From: Progne subis subis
Lineage: Eukaryota > Chordata > Aves > Passeriformes > Hirundinidae
Direction: 5' to 3'
Assembly (NCBI GenBank): GCA_022316685.1
Contig: JAKJHU010000067.1
Coordinates: 3,110,501-3,174,500, forward strand
Length of the DNA stretch: 64,000 nt
Shown: one piece after another, positions 12,256 through 26,399 of the stretch
Position numbering within the stretch: position 1 is the stretch's first letter
Layout of the letters: each line of letters starts with the position of its first letter
Position numbers and translations under genes: made by a program
The notes under the pieces: model-generated
The model's input: only the letters and a program-made list of their open reading frames with translations
Told to the model about the DNA's origin: nothing
The model's database searches: none

Positions 12256-15200
12256 TAACTGATGCAATGACAACAATGACTGTTTTTAGATGAGCCATAA
12301 ACCATAGAATACACAACAATTTGGGAAGAGCTTTCCAATACAGCAACAAACACAACCACACCAAGGCTACAGACTGAATCATGGGCATCCCTGGTTGAAA
12401 CATAACGCAACAGTTTTAGTCAGTATGGACAGAGACGTAATGTATTGCATTTACTAAAAAAAAGGCAAATATAACTCAAATATAACTCAAATTGGAAATA
12501 AATCCAATTGAATTATTTTTCATGCTTTTGTACCTTATATTTCAAAGAAGTTTTTTCTAGAAGTGAGATGCCTTTACAAACCCATTATAGAAACAAATCA
12601 TCTGAGGCAAAAAGGAAATTGCAGTTGCCAGACATATTCCTCTTCATTCGTTAATGAGCAAACTGTATTCTTAAATTTCTGCACAATCTGAGAAACTTTA
12701 ATTCAGATATTTTTCATTTAGAACTGGAGGGATTCAGTTTGAAAGATTGCCTGGATGTTTCTCAAAGTAATTACCAGAGAATAACAAAACTGTGAAGAGG
12801 TGCTGAAAATCCAAGTAACCAACATAAGCACTTCGAAAAACACACATCAGAGGACAGCAGCTCAGATATTCTTAACATTAATACCACTGAAAAATTAGGA
12901 TCAATTTTTTACTGACTTCAGAAAGTCCATTAATTCCCCTTCCCTCAAAAATGGAAAAGAGAAGCACACTGTGTTGAGGCAAAACCTATGTATTTGCCTG
13001 ACTATAAGCGCTTTCTGTCCAAATGAACATGACTACTCCTTTCTTCTAACCCTCAAAATATGGACTAGAATGAGGAAGATTTTGTCAATTTTCCATGTAT
13101 CTTGGGAGGAAAAGAAAGGAATTTTGTAGGTTTAGGTTAATCACACATTTAAAAAATAAATTCTAATACAGTGCTCCTCATATGAGCAGTTGTTTTGTAA
13201 GTAAAAGATCAGAGGTAAAATATATCTAGTATTATAAGCTTATATAGTGACTCTATCAACATTCATCATCAGTGACACCTTTTTACTGTTTTTTGAGCAT
13301 TGCACAAACAGAAAGGTAATTTCAAATGTTTTATAAGAACATATATTTTAAAAGTCAAAAAAGAAAGGAGAAGCCACAAAAGGACATTGCAGGAAATTGG
13401 TGTGGTTTCATTTTGGGTTTGTAAGGGTTGATGTGTTTCTTTGCTTGCTTTAGGAAAAAAAGTTATCTACCTTTTATCTATTTATCTATCTTGCACCATA
13501 GAAACGTGAGCTTTGCACTAATCAAGATCAACATATAAATTCCATGAGTTTCCTGTCATTCAAGTTGACCTCTCTTAAGATGAGGACTACAAAAGCCATT
13601 CAGTTCTCCTTTCAGAATTTTTTACTATATAGATTAAGAAACTTTCTAATCCATATTTCTGTATATCCTGCACAAACCTAAATTTTAGCTGCTTTTAACA
13701 CATCTAAGCCTGAAGTTTAGGAATATCAGCTGGAAGAGAAATCCTATACCCTTGGAAGAAGAAAATGATCCTATAAATCACAGTGAACATCAGAATTACC
13801 AAAACAGAGTATTAGAGAAGCCACAATTCAAAACCAAAGGTATGAAACCAGAGTATAATCAGAGTTAAAACTGATAGTTAGAACCCAAGATTCAAAGTAA
13901 ATGTTATTTCTGAAAGCAAAAGTTTTATTGTCATGTAAGAAGTTATGATTTCAACAATGTATTTGCAGAGTTCATAAGTAGTTCTTGAGATGGATGTTTA
14001 TTCGCAGTTGTGACATTCTTTATTTGGTATGTTTTTTCTATCACACAATATAGCCTAATACAGTAGCTTTTCTGCACTATGAAAAAAAGTCTTCAGGACT
14101 TGCAGGTATTCAAAAGGAATTGTCTGTGTTGCAGAGTAGCACAAAGACTTGTCTTCCCACAGGGCAGAGGCACCCACCACCTGCAACTGGGTATCTTCTA
14201 ATGCTCCCTGAAGCTGGTGAGACAGTCCTGTTTCAAACATCATCCAACACACTCTACAGAGCAGACCCAGGTGCTTATATGACAGAGGACATGGACATAT
14301 GTCACAAGGACACAAATGGAAATCACTCTGCTTTGGCTACACTGGTAAAGTCATAGTGTTTACACCACTGTAATCTGTTTCCATAAGGGAAAGGGAATCA
14401 CTCTTGAAATTATGAATAAGACTTTGCAGTAGGAGGAATTTCTACAAATACAGCTCCTCAGGATGGAAAAGGTTATTGGGCAGAGAACATATTTCAATGC
14501 AGTCCAGGCTTATGTTTACCTGTACTTAAGATAATCATAAGGAACTATGCTCTAGAAATAGCTCTTCTTTGAAAAGGTAAGCACCACTAGGCTCCAAGTT
14601 GTGCATTTCTCCAACAATGTAAGTATTAAATGACAGCTCTTAGATGAATGAACAATGTTCTTAATCAAATGTGCCCAGTGAACCATAGCATTACAATTTG
14701 ATCTTTTTCATTTCATATTACGTGGCATTAGATAAACTGAAAGTAATTTTTGAACTTGCCAAGCACAGCTGAGGTCTCTCCTTCATAGTTCCTTCAATTA
14801 AACACATATAGATGTTGACTTTCAGATAGTATTTTGGGCTATTTATCTTCACAGCATGTCATAGTTCACAGTAAATGAACACACAGTATAAACCTCCATG
14901 CAAAGTAAAGTTTTAAATATGCTAACAACTTTCATATTTGGAACACTCAAATAAGCAGCTGGAGGAACTGGACTAAAAAAGGTTCAATAAATGCAGGCTC
15001 TTAAAAATTTATTCTCACATAAATCCTCAGGTAATGCTTTAATGCTGCAGGCCACAGGCAAATGTAGAGTAAGAGATGTACTTAAAGTGATGTGGTAAAC
15101 TCATAAAAAATTATATATTCCAATCTTTGAGATTACCCTGTGACTAGCACAGTCTATTCCAAGTTTTACAGGATAAACAGATCTATATGTTACAGTGCCT

Positions 15201-16039
15201 GCTAGTTACAGTGCCTGCTAGTAACTGCTGGCAATAAAACATACCCATTGAGAGCAAATCCTGGAGGAAACAAGCATTTATTTTTCATTAAATGGGTACT
15301 TCAGGATATGCCTACCCTCATGATTTCTACAGTTTCAGCTTTCTTTGGAGGCAGTTTGGAGTTCCCTGTTCCTCAGGTCCCACTGCTGGGAATAGAGACA
15401 TTAGCCCAGCTTCTCTGCTGCCAAGTCAATGCTCATCAGACTTTGTTAAACTTGCGCCCAAGGCTAACCCTGGTCCTGACATTGTCCAAAACACTAATTT
15501 CTATTCCACATTGGAAACACAAGCAGCTAGCTGAGAGATTTTTTTCTGACAGCACAAGAGTACTTTGCTTCCGGGTCCTACCATATCATATTACATATCT
15601 CTGTCAGTGGATGTCTTCCCTGCCCTACTTCAAATCATTCCAAAGAGTATATTTAGGATTTTAAAAGCTGTTTCATACTGACAACATCAACAACAGAATA
15701 AGTAACCTCTTCTACCCTAGGCTCAGGTGCTACTGTCTGAGTTTGTGTGTCAGGTGTGCTCACTCTTTCAAGGTGGAGTTTAACGACCACTCAGGTCAAC
15801 ACCTCATCAAGAAACATCAGCAGATTGACAGAGAACTCCAATGTCTGCCAGCAGAGCACAGTTTTGTTCTGTTGAGTGACAGCCACCTGGCATCCATGCT
15901 GTATGAGTCAAAGTACTTTAGAAATATGTCAGAGCAAATCACAGTAGCAGCAAGATCAGACAGGCTTAGAGACTGAAGAATCCAAGTAATTCTTTCCATC
16001 ACAATTACACCCTTATCTTCCCTTACTTTGAATAAGTTT
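12256..16039. other. Intergenic stretch, no gene seen
   Basis: AT-rich, with an 11-base duplicated unit at 12466-12487 and a 16-base tandem duplication at 15189-15220. The longest open frame (about 138 codons from 15248) has no recognisable domain and an unremarkable composition, so I do not call it a gene. Confidence 0.6.
15189..15220. repeat. Perfect tandem duplication, 16-base unit x2
   Basis: The unit GTTACAGTGCCTGCTA occurs at 15189-15204 and again without change at 15205-15220. Identical copies suggest a recent local duplication. Confidence 0.95.
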
Positions 16040-16670
16040 TAAAATAGCCTGGGTTTGGATACTCCTATGTTGGAGTCCAGGGCATTCCTTTGGTTGCCCT
16101 GGAGGGTCAGAGACCTGGGCAGGGGGGTCTGGGACCCCAGCCCAGAGCTCAGAGAGACACTGGATTTGATTTCAGTCCATGGGAGAGGCTTCTTGCACTG
16201 CAGGAAGCATTGCAGGCCACAAGAGTGTGAAAGATTGTAATTTAGTATATCACAGGGTGAAAAAACAGTGGGTTTGAATTTTTGGCATTGAAGTGAATGG
16301 GGACAAGATGGAGAATTTGGGGCGTTGTCTCCTTCTTCTTCTTTCTTCTTCCCTCACTCCATTTCTGCAGTGACGTTGGCACAAAGTAGTTTGTGAGGAC
16401 TGGATCAAAGTAAAGATGACCTTTTTAGTAATAGTGATAGACACTGGTAATAAATAGTAAATATCGAATACGTAGCAATTAGTATAAAAGATAACGACTG
16501 CCCAGTTCGGGGGGAGTCGTCAGATGTCCGAGCTGCAGCAAACATCTTTTGGACACTGAGAAAATTGTAAGATAAGAACTAATAAACGAAGCATGTAACC
16601 TTGAAGACTCCGTCTTTTCCTGCGTTTGGCTCAGAGCTTTGCAGAGGGCAAAAAAGACTCTAAAACCACC
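16040..16670 (+). mobile_element. Solo LTR of an endogenous retrovirus (probable)
   Basis: About 630 bases of distinct composition with retroviral promoter-and-terminator order: a GC-richer U3-like part, TATAAAA at 16483-16489, then AATAAA at 16581-16586 about 100 bases later, and a U5-like block with GACTCCGTCTTTTCC. No gag, pol or env sequence is adjacent, so it is most simply a solo LTR left by recombination between two LTRs. Exact ends and target-site duplication could not be fixed. It resembles songbird LTRs as I remember them, but the family is not assigned. Confidence 0.65.
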
Positions 16671-17029
16671 TGAATGCCAGGGAATTTAAGCTCCTGAAAA
16701 AGCAGCACTCCAACACTCCTAATATTTTACAAGAAGAGACATTTTAAGATAGGGAAAAAAACCTCACAGAAACTGTAATTATAACAGAAAATAGCACATG
16801 TACGTGTAGTAAGAGGTAGTCCCTGCCATAGAGTCTTACTGCAGATCTGTCATATTGAGCAAAGGTTTCACTTGCCTTCTGTAGCACAGATTATTACAGA
16901 CTGAGCCCCCAACTACTTGATTACCTCTTGTTAGTACATCAACTAAGCTTTGAACTAACAATGCTCCTTTGTGATCTCTGGTCACTGAGTGCTGACATGC
17001 TATGTGTCTGCAGAAGGAGAACAAACCTA

Positions 17030-17965
17030 CTGGACTGGATGCCACTAACAACTGCAGTACCACATGGGACTGCCCTGGCATCTGTCCTGTTCAGTAACTT
17101 TATCAGTGACCTGAAAGAGGTAGTGAAGTGGTTGCTGCTAAAGTTTGCAAAATACCACTCTGGAGGCAGGCTGAGAGAACAAAATAATATGCTCAAAGAC
17201 AGGGCGACCATTTGGATGGACCTAGACAGGCTGGAGGAGTGGGCTGACAGGAATCTCACTAAACAGAGGACAAATAAGAGGTCCAATACCTGGCAAGGAG
17301 GAACACTTTTCAATTGTACAGGCTGGGGGAGGACTCTGAAAAAAAGACCCATGGATATCAGCAGACACTAAGTTGAACATGAGCCAATGGTATCTCTGGC
17401 AGCAAGGGAGGCCAACAGCATTCTGACCTGTATCAAGAGGAGCACAGACAGTAGATTAAGGGAAATCATCCTCCTTTATTCAGGTCTCATTAGACCCCCA
17501 CTAGGACCTCACAAACACATATGCGTTTGAAAATACAAGGAAGACATCAATAACTTGGAAAGAGTTTAGTGGAGGGCTGCTGCAGTGATCAGAAGTAGGG
17601 GCTGTTCAGCCTACGAGAAGACAGCTGTTGGGGGACATATTTCCATGGGGAGATTTATCAGCCTAGAGCCAGGCTCTCCACAGTGGTGCACAGCAGGAGG
17701 ACAAAAGACAACCACCACATACTGGAGTAGGACAGACTCGTGTATGTAAAGGAAAGACCTTCCCCTAAGGACAGCAAGTCAAACACAGGAGCACGTTGCA
17801 CAGAAAGCTGTGCCTCCACACACCTGAATGTTTCCTAGGCCTGACTAGATGAAGCTCTAGCAATGAGCAGTGAGCCCTATTTATCTTATAGCTGACGTGG
17901 TTTTGAGTAGGAGGTTGATCTAGACATGCATTTCCTGAGGTTCCATCTAATCTGCTGTAACACCA
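17030..17965 (+). mobile_element. CR1 LINE fragment, decayed reverse-transcriptase end and 3' UTR
   Basis: The plus-strand frame at 16928-17371 includes VLFSNFISDLKE followed by LDRLEEWADRNLTK, the degraded counterparts of CR1 ORF2 segments just after the catalytic region. Downstream the sequence follows CR1 through the C-terminus to the 3' UTR (TTGATCTAGACATGCATTTC near 17910). Frameshifts and stops are frequent. The element is 5'-truncated at roughly 17030 and ends at about 17965. Confidence 0.88.
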
Positions 17966-19274
17966 CAGAGTCTTTCTCCCTGCCCAATAGAAGAAGGGCA
18001 CGCAAGACAGTAAATTTAAAGAATTAATCAATTCAGTGAAGATATATACAAGTGAATAGAGATTGCTGCATATATTATAAACATGAAGGACCATGTGAAT
18101 CACAGAACCTCTTGCAACAGCATGCTACCACAGTGCAAACGGCTACTGAGCATGATTCACAGAATATTGTTCATCCACACCATTGTTCAGCACAGTTCAG
18201 AAAAACACCTCAAGGGTCAGATGAGAGTTCTCATCATGTGAAGGTCAACAGTGACACAAATACAAGTGTGTATGATTGAATAGTTTTAGGCTGTAATTAG
18301 AAGATTTTTAGCCTTCTGGGAAATTAAATTCTGGAACAATCTGGTAATAGAAGTGATAGGGAATTAGAGGTAAGTGCTTTCAAGAGCTAAGGAACTTTAT
18401 CAAAGGGATGTTAATAAATGTCCACCAAAAAATTAATGAATACCTCATATGCATAGGACTCAGGAGAGTGTCATTTGCTATGCTGAAAAAATATCTGGAT
18501 AAAAGTCTACATCCTATGTGATCAAAGTCAATATTGCTTTAAAAATACAATATTAATATGCAAAGTAGCAGTGATAAGCAACCTTTGATGAAAGATGTGA
18601 GACAAAAGTAAACAGTAGTATTGTTCCTGCCCGGTCCATCCTAAACCAGAATATTTTCCCGGTGAAACAGTAGATTTGTTTGTTAAGAAATAAACCCACA
18701 TACAAAATCTAAACCGAGTATCATTAGTATTCTGTACTACATTGGATTAAAGCTGTAGGTGTTATGTAACTAAGGGGAAAAAAAAAAAGTTATTAAATGC
18801 AGTGGTTAACATCTTACAAATTGCAGAACAGAAATGGCTCAAGTGAACATTGTGGCTCAAACACTTCAGACATATTTTCTTGAGAGATAGATGGACTCCA
18901 TAGGAACTAGTTGCCTAAACAGATCATAACTGCACATAACAAAGAAACAGTGTGACTCATTATTCATTAATGTTTTCTCCACTGCAAGCAGTACAAAAAT
19001 TACAGGCGGAGACGTCAAGGTTTTGGTCAGATGAGCACATAATTCAGTTATACAGATTCACCAGCTTTCAGCATAAGACCCACACTTTCTCCAAAAGAGA
19101 CTACATGGTCTGCCCTTATTAAAAGAGTGGTCTCCAGTTTTATCAAGGTGTAAGAAATAGAAAGATAGAAATGTCCCCAGTTACTGAAGGGGCAGCCTTG
19201 GGAGAAGCTCAGATTAATGTAAAAATAAAAGTACATAGACATTAAGCAGAAAAATTACAAACTTATGTTTCTAT
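17966..19274. other. Intergenic stretch, no gene seen
   Basis: AT-rich unique-looking DNA with a short A run at 18778-18788. No gene or named repeat. Confidence 0.6.
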
Positions 19275-19680
19275 AGTTGTAAGTAAGAATATGCCTTAAG
19301 TAAATAAGAAATTGTATTAGGTAAAATAGTGAAGAATTTTATAGTGTAGTAATGTAATTTTATAGAGTAAGCTAGGGGTTTAGATGTTATAATAGAAGCA
19401 TATGTGTGTACGTGTAGTAGTAGCCCATTGGATAAAAGTGTACACAGTGCAGCAAAATTCAGCAAAGGTGATAGGTCAAAAACCCAAAATAAACTCTGTG
19501 TCAACTTTCTATTGGATTAGAATGTTATATATTGCCTTATAACAGAGAAACTTGTGACTACGTTGAGCTATGACTGACTTCTTGCTCCTCTAAAATCTCA
19601 CAGCCTTTGAGGCTGATGTTTATCTGAGTAATAAATTGTTTTTAGTCCGACAGCAGTCCCATCCCTTCATTAAGGCGTCA
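19275..19680 (+). mobile_element. Probable LTR fragment
   Basis: Candidate LTR beginning with TGTAAGTAAG and ending near GGCGTCA at 19680. It has a TATA-like GATAAAAG at 19431, AATAAA at 19488-19493 and again at 19630-19635, and a U5-like end AGTCCGACAGCAGTCCCATC. The arrangement suggests an avian ERV LTR without internal genes. There is no clear target-site duplication, so the ends are estimates. Confidence 0.5.
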
Positions 19681-22600
19681 ATAATAAATAAGGTACTGCT
19701 ATCTCTAACCACCAATGAAAAGAGAAAATAAATAATCTAGTGGCAGATTGGTTTTACTGGCCTACTAGAAAGCAACAGCATCTCACCTACACCTCAGGCA
19801 AACAGTGTTAAAGACCTTCTTAACACATGCCTCAAAAGAATCACATTACTGAAAAACAAGGAAGTAAAAAAATGGTGCTGATATAGATGGCAAATTCAGA
19901 GCATCTTAAATCTGAGGTTCTTTCTATAAATACTGTACATTCTGCCCATTAGTATCTGCATTTGAAGATGCCAAGTAATTTTCAGATGGCAAACTCTACT
20001 TGGAAAAAATTGTTACCATATCATAATTTAAAGTTACTTTTCCACCTGTCTTGTCCTTGTTCCAGTACGCACAACTGCATTTTGCAACACAATAATGACC
20101 TTCTACAGCTATTTAACCGCAGTGTCACAGCTTCTTTCACATCTTCCAGAGCACAGCTTCTCACACTAGGTTTGGAGGAGCTCACACACCAACATCAGTA
20201 TCTTAACTTATCTGTCAATATTCACATGAAACTCCAATCATTGTCTGGCTTCTTGTAAAGTGCTGTAAGAAAGCTACAGTGCCAGAGGCAATGAAAGCCA
20301 GGCTCCTCACAGGGTGCAGAGACTGAATGAAATAAATGAATAAATTGTTTTCAAAGACAATTATTCTATATAGGAATTGTTCAGATCTTCATTATTTTGG
20401 AAAAAAAATGCCCAATTCCACATACACAGAGCATAAAGGTTCTTGGCTGATATGCATGGCAAGTTTTCACTTTTCATAACTCATGCAATTTTCTGTTTCT
20501 TTCCAAAGACGTAATAGGCATCAATTTCTTGCTTTAAACTCAGTCCATTTTCAGTGGTTTATGTACAGCTGGAAAATTTTATTTTCTTTTTTAAGAGATC
20601 AAAGTTAAAGCAACTAAGCAAAATGGAGCAGTACAACTGAATTCTATTGTCATTTCTGCAGCTGGAGAACACTGAAACTGAGATGTAGCTTCTAATTGTG
20701 ATGCAAAACAGTATAACATGTCTCATCTTTGCCATGTACAAAGTTAATTTAAGTTTTGATAAACGTTTTAATGCAGCAAATTGGAATAAAAACCACCCTT
20801 AGTACCTGGCCATCAAGAATATCTGCTATTGAGAGCATTTGATCACAAGACTGATATGGCAAGAGCAGTGAAATGTCAGAGTAGATCACCGGTATGATCC
20901 CATGAATTACACTGGGCTAAAATATTTTTTAATTAGCAGACTGAGGGAAAAAAAAAACAAAAAAACCAACAATTTTAAAGAAAGCTATTTTGTATTCAAA
21001 CAGCACATGGAACATGGACTTTGTATACGCTGTTCCAGGCCCCCACTGAAAAAAAACCCCCACGGTTTCCTTCTTGGTCCATCAAAATGATAAGGATTCC
21101 TTCTTTATTCTGCTTTTCACTTTTATTATTATTGTAAACAAGTTCCTTTGCTAAATAGCTACAGAAAAATATTCAGCACAAATAGATTGAGACAAATCTG
21201 TGCACAGTCAATGTAGATTTTAGCTGTTTTAGCAAAGGCACAGCCATTCATCAAATGACTAACAAAATATGCTGGGGATTATTCTGACTATAAAACAAAT
21301 ATAAAATATTAATTTTTTTCTTTAACCTTTGCAGTTTAGGAACACATGGTATAAATGCAAAGCATTCAAGATCCCATGACAAACTAAACTATCTGCAAAT
21401 TACATTATACGTTCTGCATAGAACTTACCTATGCACTCATTTTATTATAGAAACAGTCAAGGTACATGAAAAATTGCAAGGCACTCTGAAATGACTATAA
21501 ACATTTTCCATAGAAGCAGCTGCCAAATTTTTTTTAGACGATCTATAGTTCTCTGTTGGTCTTATACCGACATTATAATTTGCCTAATAATTTGCCTCCC
21601 CACAGTTCCAGTTTATTTGAATACATGTAAGATTTTTTCAATATATACTAGATTTGGGTTTCATTCATAACATCATAATTTCCAGGATATGGTTATGTCC
21701 ATCAGCAACCTGTGTGCTTGCATGGAAACTGACTTTTTATGGTCTCTCAATCCCGTGGGAAAATTAAGTATTGATATAATTTATATTCCTTTACATTATT
21801 TTGATTCATTCTCAGAATAAAATTGCAATTTAAACCCAGAACAGGCCAACATAAACAAGTGATATGAAGTAAATACTGAAAATAAGAGTAATTATGAGGT
21901 TTTACCATTGTTTTTAAGGATAGCAAAGCTTTTCATATGCATACCATGCTATGAGAAGGTCAGTGCCTATAAGTCTGGAGTACCTGCCATGGTTTAGCTG
22001 CTCTCCTACAGTAAGTTGCTCAAAAACATTCCATAAAAGAAAAAACTCCCAAGAGAAAGAGAATATCCCAATAGTTGTATAGCAAGCAGAAAGCTACACT
22101 GAACTTAATCATGCAATTAGTCATTCTTCAGGCTTACACTCTTCTCAAGAAAGTTACAGCATTTTACTAGAGTTGCATCAAGTCATGTGATGGAAACCAC
22201 TAAAATAGAATTGTTCTTCATTAAAACATCTATAGAGAAGCACTCCAAATGATGTATTCCTATGTTTGCATAAAAGCAAACCTCAAGGTAAATCTTCTTG
22301 TATCTAATACCAGGTACATCTTAGGGATAAGATTTGTCTTTCCTGTGATATCAACATTTTGCATCCCAATGAAAATATGTGTTGTTAATACTGCCTTGGA
22401 AAGGCATATTCCCAACAAGTTTCATATGCATAAGGCTCAAGCCAAGAGATTCTGCAGCAAAAATTCCAGCAGTGTTTCTTGGAAGAGTGACCTTGACAAG
22501 TAATCCTCAAAATGCTTTGCGCAGATGTTGCCAAAGACTTAAAAAGACAGTACCTGCTAGTGACAAAAAGAAAATCTATATTAAAATATACCTGTGAATA

Positions 22601-25600
22601 CCTATCAGATGTTAGACCAAGGAAGAATTTTAAATGCAAACATGACAATTTCAATCAGATTTTAATATAAAATTCTGAAAACTTGTAAGATAAAACCACA
22701 ACATTTCCACTTTTTGTTTCAAAATGATTTTATCTCTCAAGAATATAAATGAGGAAAAAAAAAAAAATCCTAGTCAATGATAGTAATACCAACTGGGCAT
22801 ATAACTTTTAGAATAATTTAAACAAGAAATTCTGATTTTTTTTTTCATTCAGTAAAAATGTTATACACAAGTCCAAGGCAAGAAAAACACCTCATTCAAA
22901 TTGCACTCCTAATTTCAACACAGAAATTCTCAAAAGCTCTATCTGTAACAAAGCTCTATACCTAACAAAGGAAAGGCATGAACCTACTGGTTCACGGATC
23001 AAGAACCACAGGTTGGCTCATGTCCACCTTGCAAAGGGAAAACTTCCTCTGTTGTCAGGTTTGTCTTAGCAACAACTAGCCAAGTACACTCCAATACAGA
23101 GCCACAAAACAAGCCAGTAAATAAATAGTGTGCCTGACCAGGATCCAGTGCTCCTTATCAGCTTTTTCCCTTTAACCACATAGATGTGGCCACACCAATT
23201 CAGGAGCTCGCTTTTGCTCTTGCTTTTGACAAACTAAAAGTTAACTTTCACATCAGTTTCAAAGATCTATCTAAACACAGTAATTTTCTCTGAATACAGA
23301 AGCTAAACAAATTAATGCTGTTCTTGGGCATGCAAACTTTACTATACTATGACTAACAAATTATTGCATTTTTTGTTTTGATGGACTATGCAAATCAAGA
23401 ATATAATTTATATACCTACCTAGTTTATCATCATGTTATTTCCAGATACAGGAATCAATAAGCATGAATAAATGAATGCTCGCTTTTCAAAACAGGTGGA
23501 TGCAATAAGTTTTTAACTATTCAAACAACAGCTCTTCAGATCCTGAAAGGTGGAGCCTTCATTATGTATTATTTCAAATGAAGCCAAAGCAGAAAATAAT
23601 CATAAAACATATAAAGACTTCATGACTTTCCAAGAAGACTCTGGAGCTGTTTGCTTACTCTGGCTTTCTAGATCCACAGCCCCAGTGAAAAGACCAGGAA
23701 ATGGTCTTTACTGTTTCACAAAGAAAAACAACATTCTGAAGGATATTTCATTTGCCTACAGCTACACATACATGTCATAAACTCAGAATTCCACAGCCAC
23801 TACAGAGGAATGTTGCTTTGTATTTGTAGAGTCTTAAAGTTTCATAACTAGGCATTATTTTTTAAAGTTCAGACTAAATCAGACTGTAGTTCTCTTTATT
23901 TTATGATTTAGCTCACAGCAACAATGAAAGCTCAAAAGAATATAAAAGTTACTTTAATTTCAGAAGTTGCTTTGGTACACTGACTGTAGGGCTTGTTTAA
24001 TGCACATCCTATTTGCAAAGAAAAGTCAAAACTGCTTTTTAAATGAAGTGCATTTCTTAATGAAGCTGAATAGCTGTTGTCAGTGGTCCTAGCAGTAATT
24101 CTGGAAGTAAAGCATCCAACATGCAATGTATTAGAACTATAGTTTATTTATTTGCTGGTACAATTTAGCAGAACTGACCAGGATGCTTCATACTATTTGG
24201 AAAGTGGTTTCTAATGTAAATCTAACAAACTTCATAAAATTGGTTGTGTATTAGTTGATAGTGAAGAACTTCAACATTGTTCATGTTTAAAACTTCCAAA
24301 ATTCTTTAGAATTATTAGTAAGGTTCATCGTAATTATGAAGAAGCTGTCTAGGATCCATTAAGACAGCAAAAGATTTGGTTCTTTACTATTCTGCAAAAA
24401 ATTATGTGATTGGTAAGATTTGACTGCATTCAAACAATAATCCACATTCTGTACTGCAGATACATTCAATTATATCCTCAATATAAAACTTAGTATCCTC
24501 CAAATAAACAAAGTTCTATTTGAACAGTTTTGTATGAGCACTCAGAGAGAAATTTAGCAGAATTAACTGTACAATTTATACCATCAATACATCTCTCAGG
24601 TATAATTCTATCTTTACAAAACTACCTCAAAACACGTGTGCTATTTCAGTCTTAAATGATCAGCATAAAGCTTACAAGAGATTTGCATGTTACCTAGATT
24701 TTGAGCACTTAATCACACAAGATTCAAAGATACAGCTTAGAATGAAAAGCAGTTTGACATAAGATTCTTTCGAACATCAATGACAATTGAAAAAATTCTA
24801 GTAATATGAAGCAATAAAAGCATCGTCTAAAACTACAAGAAAGTTAGTACCTACTATCTAATAGCTCGCATGTGTGCATGTATACACATATTTATGCTTA
24901 AAATACCAATGTGCATCTTTCAGTATTTTTTGTTTAAATGATTTTTCTGTACCTTTTAGAAATGTTTCTATTTCTTTAATATAAATATTCCTATAAAGAA
25001 AATATTTACCTAAAATTATTTAGAAAATTACTATTGAAACTGATGATTTTTCTTTCTCCCCTTTGACCCTTTGGTCACAGATCACAAAAAAACTATAATA
25101 AGCAAATTTGTAATTTGTCCTTCAGCACCTTTGGAAAATAAACACAGAAAACTTAGTCAAAAACCTATTCAGAATTTTACTGTACAATTAACTGATTTTT
25201 TTTTTTAACATGTTTCACTAATGCTAACTAAAAATCTAAATTAAATGCCCAACCCTGTCAGCTTTTAAGAAAATACGTTTTAATTTTACTTTACTAGAAG
25301 CAATATTAGAAGTAAAATTAGTTCAAAGTTAAGAAAAAACCATGATACATTATTATGTTAACTAACAATGGAGGCTCAGTAAAAAGAATACAAGGCAAAG
25401 AATAGAATAGTGCACTGTGGTTTTATTGGTGGCAGCAATGACAATTTGCCCCTTCCATGTGTAAAAAGTATTTAGCTTCATTTAACTAAGAACTTTAAAA
25501 AAGTCTTTTGTGGTGTCAGGTCCAAATTCCTTCTGCTCACATGAGCTTTCTTTGTTCCATCCTGCTGCTTGGAAAACCCCAGAAATTCTTCTAGAAGAAG

Positions 25601-26399
25601 TGTTCAGCAAGTTGGGAGCTGCCAGTGAATTCCCCCCGACTCCAAGAAGGTTTCTAAATGAAAAAACTAAAATACAACAGATAAGGACAAGAATATTGGA
25701 CTCAAGAAACCATAAGTACCCCCCATCCCTGGGCTCTTTGTGCAAAATAGACTTCACTGTCACTTCATTTTCTTCCTCTCTAAGAGTCGGTATCTGCTTT
25801 TCAGTACTTACCGAGACACAATTCTTTAAAGGAATAAATCAGAAGGCTGCACTTCAATGCAATAAATATGATCAGTCTGATACAAAGAACACTTTCTGGT
25901 AAAGACTTCTCTCTCACAAAACCACAATTTCTTCATTGTTAAGGACTTCAATACAGATTTTATAGCAAATGTGACAAGGTGCAGATTAGTTCTGTCATGG
26001 AGCAAAGGAAGACCCAAAAAGCATATATGGACCAAGCACTTATAGGTTCAGACTCGTAGGACCTTTCAATCTCCTACAAAAGGTCTGACCCTTCAAAAAT
26101 CTCGTTTCTGATTATTTGCTCCCCTTTGATTTCAGACTATTAAGACATTCTATACAGAAAATGTAACCTCAGGATGTAATTTTTTTTATTGTTATATTCT
26201 AATTCCTGTATCGTGACTCTCTAGGAGCAGTATCTTACTTTACAGACCTGCTAAAATTAGTATTTGACTCATACCCACATAAAATTCCCCATGATAAAAT
26301 GCTGACTTAGTGTTCTCCACCTCACACTGCTGGGTATTAATAAACACAAATCCCTAGGTCAACTGCAACAACAATGAGGTACTGATTATCCCATACTTC
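19681..26399. other. Intergenic stretch, no gene seen
   Basis: Nearly 7 kb of AT-rich DNA with only short homopolymers (for example around 22755-22767 and 25197-25206). Open frames at 25482-25902 on both strands overlap each other, have no recognisable domain and are not called. No RNA gene was recognised. Confidence 0.6.

Noticed and set aside
15248..15664. 138-codon plus-strand open frame
   Set aside because: No recognisable domain, an overlapping second frame of similar quality, no splice context and an AT-rich neighbourhood; consistent with chance.
16928..17371. 147-codon plus-strand open frame as a possible gene
   Set aside because: Its second half is degraded CR1 ORF2; the first half has no support.
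25482..25902. Overlapping open frames on both strands (93 and 130 codons)
   Set aside because: Both strands are open over the same bases, which points to low stop-codon density rather than a gene. No known protein texture.
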